Assembly: GCF_029813785.1 (NCBI RefSeq)
Contig: NZ_JARVKY010000018.1
Span: forward strand, 62,001 to 126,000
Source of the DNA: Streptomyces sp. DH41
GTDB taxonomy: Bacteria; Actinomycetota; Actinomycetes; Streptomycetales; Streptomycetaceae
Length of the DNA: 64,000 nucleotides
Direction: 5' to 3'
Shown: positions 62,074-64,000 of the stretch, one piece after another
Layout: every line of letters begins with the position of its first letter
Numbering within the stretch: position 1 is the stretch's first letter
Made by a program: the position numbers and the translations under genes
Notes under the pieces: model-generated
What the model was told of the DNA's origin: nothing
The model's database searches: none
Seen by the model: the letters and a program-made list of their open reading frames with translations, nothing else

Positions 62074-62692
62074 CCTCCGGACCCGGGCCGTCGGCACCCC
62101 GTCCGCTGTTGACACCTTCCGGCGTACCCGTCGATGCCGGTTTGCGAGTAGTGGGGCAGTCCGCAGTACCAGTCCTCCCTCGGTGAACGGCGCCAGTTGC
62201 GGCGCGCCTGACCGAGAGATGCGGCAGTGGGCTCCGCAAGCTGGAGCAGACGCAGGACGGGCCACGGGGCTGACTGCCGTAGTGAAGCTATGAGAGCTCG
62301 CCATTGGTTCGCAGTGTCAGCAGTACGCCCTGCCGACGCGGGATCAGGGCCGGTGAATGGTGTAGCAGCGCACCGGAGGCGTGGCGCCACTGGTGCCAGG
62401 GCTCCGGTGCGTTTCGAATGGCGGGTCCTATGGAGGTGCCAGGTGGCCGTGCGTTGTGGGAAAGGCACAGTTGCCGTAGTGCCTCCGGCCGGTGTGCGCG
62501 GTCCTCGGTGAGAGCCGAGAGGTCGGACGGGGACGAGCGGCCGATCGACTTCGCCGGTGGACGTACGGTGGACAGACGCCTTTGGACGGTGCGGCACGAG
62601 GTGGCACGGGCCAAGCTGCTGCGGATGCTCTGAACAGGAAGAATGTCACGAGACGGTACGGCAGGGCATTCCCCGGCATGATCGCTCGCGGT
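62074..62692. other. 619-bp gap at the right island end, with possible arm sites
   Basis: No gene recognised. Two GGTGGAC-containing 9-mers at 62554-62562 (ccggtggac) and 62565-62573 (acggtggac) lie 11 bp apart, as at the left end. The remainder holds only frames with poor codon bias. Confidence 0.5.
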
Positions 62693-62735
62693 CTCGTAAT
62701 GCGTAGGTCTCGGGTTCGAATCCCGAAGGCGGCTC
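62693..62735 (+). other. attR: 43-bp copy of the tRNA-Thr 3' end
   Basis: Exact copy of 45018-45060. The 5' half of the tRNA is absent, so this is not a functional tRNA gene. Confidence 0.9.
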
Positions 62736-62741
62736 CATTGG

Positions 62742-62772
62742 AACCCCAGGCCCACGTCCATGGCCTGGGGTT
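62742..62772 (+). terminator. Original tRNA-Thr terminator
   Basis: An 11-bp stem (aaccccaggcc/ggcctggggtt) with a 9-base loop, seven bases after attR. It is presumably the host's ancestral terminator, displaced from the tRNA by the island. Confidence 0.75.
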
Positions 62773-62842
62773 TCCGCGTTCGCGGCGTTGGCTTCTTCCC
62801 TGGTCCTACGAACCTCCGGGCTCGGTCCGTTTCGGTACGGGG

Positions 62843-63022
62843 GTGCTCGGTGAGATCGGTGACCCGGACGGTGGCGATGCCGGCCGGTACCTGGGTCCGT
62901 ACCGGACCGCGTTGCAGATCCGGTTCGTCGCGGTCTTCTTGTTCTTGGTGCCGGCGGCGCTGCTCGCGGTGTGGGGAGCGGCTACTTGGCATCGGCGTAA
63001 CACTCCACCACCGCCGTCGTGA
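62843..63022 (+). CDS. Possible small membrane protein
   Basis: A GTG-started frame of 59 residues (LGEIGDPDGGDAGRYLGPYR after the start) with one predicted helix (IRFVAVFLFLVPAALLAVWG) and a short basic, proline-rich tail. Third positions are mostly G/C. It overlaps the 3' end of the convergent polymerase gene by 41 bases. Unrecognised; moderate at best. Confidence 0.42.
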   Translation: MLGEIGDPDGGDAGRYLGPYRTALQIRFVAVFLFLVPAALLAVWGAATWHRRNTPPPPS

Positions 63023-64000
63023 ACGGGAACCGCACCGGCGTCCGGCCGAACGTCAGCCGGCCCGCCAGTTCCGCCGCCTCCCGGATCGCCGCGGCGACGG
63101 TGTCGGCCTCCTCCCGCGGACAGTGCACGATCACCTCGTCGTGCTGGAAGAAGACCAGCTCCGCCGCCTTGTCCGCGAGGGCCTGCCGTAGCGCGGCGAG
63201 CAGCAGCAGGGCCCAGTCGGCGGCGCTGCCCTGGACGACGAAGTTACGCGCGAAGCGGCCCCGCGCGCGGGCGTTGGTGGAGGCGTAGCCGGGCACCCAC
63301 TCCTGCGCCCGGTCCGACGGGTCCGAGGGGGCGTCCTGCGGCATGCCCGCCTCCTCGGCACCGTCGGCCGCGCCGGCCGCCGGTGGGCAGGTGCGCCCCA
63401 GCCAGGTCCGCACGAGCCGCCCCTCCTCGCCCGCACGGGCCGCGTCGTCGACGTACGCCACCGCCCTGGGGAAGCGGCGTCTGAGCGCGGCGAGGTTCTT
63501 CAGGCCGTCGCCGGAGGTCTGGCCGTAGACCGCGCCGAGAACGGCGAGTTTGGCCTGGGCGCGGTCGCCGGAGAAGGCGCGGTCGGACACCGACTGGTAG
63601 AGGTCGCTCTCCCGGCCGGCCACCTCCATCAGCCCCGGGTCGCGGGAGATCGCGGCCAGCACACGCGGTTCCATCTGGTCGGCGTCGGCGACGACCAGCC
63701 GCCAGCCCGGGTCGGCGACGACGGCCCGCCGGATCACCTTGGGTATCTGCAGGCCGCCCCCGCCGTTGGTCACCCAGCGTCCGGTGACGGTGCCGCCGGC
63801 CAGGAACTCGGGGCGGAACCGTCCGTCGCGCACCCAGTCCTGCAGCCAGGACCAACCGTGGGCGACCCAGATCCGGTACAGCTTCTTGTACTCGATCAGC
63901 GGCTTCACGGCCGGATGGTCGACGGACTCGATCTCCCACCGGCGGGTGGAGCCGACCCTGATGCCGGCCTGCGCGAACGCCTTGACCACGTCCGCGGGCA
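62982..64000 (-). CDS. DNA polymerase I-like protein (5' end outside window)
   Basis: C-terminal polymerase domain of a family A polymerase, probably the actinobacterial bifunctional 3'-5' exonuclease/polymerase. Motif A is VADADQMEPRVLAAISRDPG, the O-helix region includes RAQAKLAVLGAVYGQTSGDG, and motif C is FFQHDEVIVHCP. Motif A has Gln-Met-Glu-Pro-Arg in place of the usual Tyr-Ser-Gln-Ile-Glu-Leu-Arg. The frame continues past the right edge of the window, so at least 339 residues are seen. It is core chromosome after the island. Confidence 0.87.
   Translation of the reverse strand, partial: PADVVKAFAQAGIRVGSTRRWEIESVDHPAVKPLIEYKKLYRIWVAHGWSWLQDWVRDGRFRPEFLAGGTVTGRWVTNGGGGLQIPKVIRRAVVADPGWRLVVADADQMEPRVLAAISRDPGLMEVAGRESDLYQSVSDRAFSGDRAQAKLAVLGAVYGQTSGDGLKNLAALRRRFPRAVAYVDDAARAGEEGRLVRTWLGRTCPPAAGAADGAEEAGMPQDAPSDPSDRAQEWVPGYASTNARARGRFARNFVVQGSAADWALLLLAALRQALADKAAELVFFQHDEVIVHCPREEADTVAAAIREAAELAGRLTFGRTPVRFPFTTAVVECYADAK

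Larger units (their letters stand above)
45018..62735. mobile_element. tRNA-Thr-integrated genomic island (about 17.7 kb)
   Basis: The island is bounded by the 43-bp att repeats. It contains IS remnants, duplicated fragments, five TetR/MerR regulators that keep a DNA-binding domain, two secreted peptidases and a four-gene cassette. The flanks are core chromosome on both sides. No integrase, excisionase, Rep or transfer gene is recognised, so it is either a defective element or was moved by an integrase encoded elsewhere. Each end also carries a pair of GGTGGAC sites 11 bp apart. Confidence 0.85.

Noticed and set aside
62693..62735. Second tRNA-Thr gene
   Set aside because: Only the 3' half is present; the acceptor 5' strand and D-arm are missing.
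62288..62992. A 234-codon minus-strand frame containing RLRDSNPRPTHYETAS
   Set aside because: It is read through the attR tRNA fragment and terminator and has no family features.

Overview
The window is a Streptomyces (high-GC actinobacterium) chromosome segment. Evidence: about 70% GC with G/C-rich third codon positions, frequent GTG/TTG starts and 4-base ATGA/GTGA gene overlaps, and developmental genes typical of the genus (bldG with its anti-sigma partner, a septum-site-determining ParA-like protein, a minimal Tad cluster). The gene order resembles the crp-nth-nhaA-acs-ssd-tad-bldG-hppA-topA-tmk-holB block of S. coelicolor; that comparison is from memory, not from a search.

Bases 1-11565 carry two NUDIX genes, a metallo-beta-lactamase-fold hydrolase, the Crp regulator, endonuclease III, a MarP-like membrane serine protease, an epoxide-hydrolase-like enzyme, a holin-like membrane protein, the NhaA antiporter and acetyl-CoA synthetase. 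Bases 11838-19351 hold a SulP transporter/carbonic anhydrase fusion, a NodB-like lipoprotein, a CooC-like ATPase, a degenerate Fic-like protein, two possible tiny genes and an HAD phosphatase. Bases 20024-25911 are a translationally coupled ssd-tadA-tadB-tadC-flp-tadE-tadG operon. Bases 25844-32053 hold a DEAD/DEAH helicase, bldG, its anti-sigma partner and the proton pyrophosphatase. Bases 32278-44867 run through a lipoprotein, a methyltransferase, a small membrane protein, topA, an MFS/thymidylate kinase fusion, DNA polymerase III delta prime and a secreted peptidase, ending at a tRNA-Thr gene.

The most unusual part is 45018-62735. The last 43 bases of tRNA-Thr(CGT) are repeated exactly at 62693-62735, so the 17.7 kb between them looks like a tRNA-integrated genomic island. 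I find no integrase, replication or transfer gene in it. Its cargo is a four-gene minus-strand cassette (GPP34, DUF3159, PapA/condensation-type acyltransferase, BBE-type FAD oxidoreductase), two more secreted S33-type peptidases, an SDR with a divergent TetR regulator, further TetR regulators, two MerR regulators and several scars: a duplicated TetR fragment, a duplicated gene 5' end, a beheaded IS30 transposase, an IS5-like fragment and a beheaded dienelactone-hydrolase-like gene. Long palindromic operators accompany the TetR genes. One MerR gene and one peptidase gene share a divergent control region with a 24-bp inverted repeat and 19-bp promoter spacers. After the island the core chromosome resumes with a DNA polymerase I-like gene that leaves the window.
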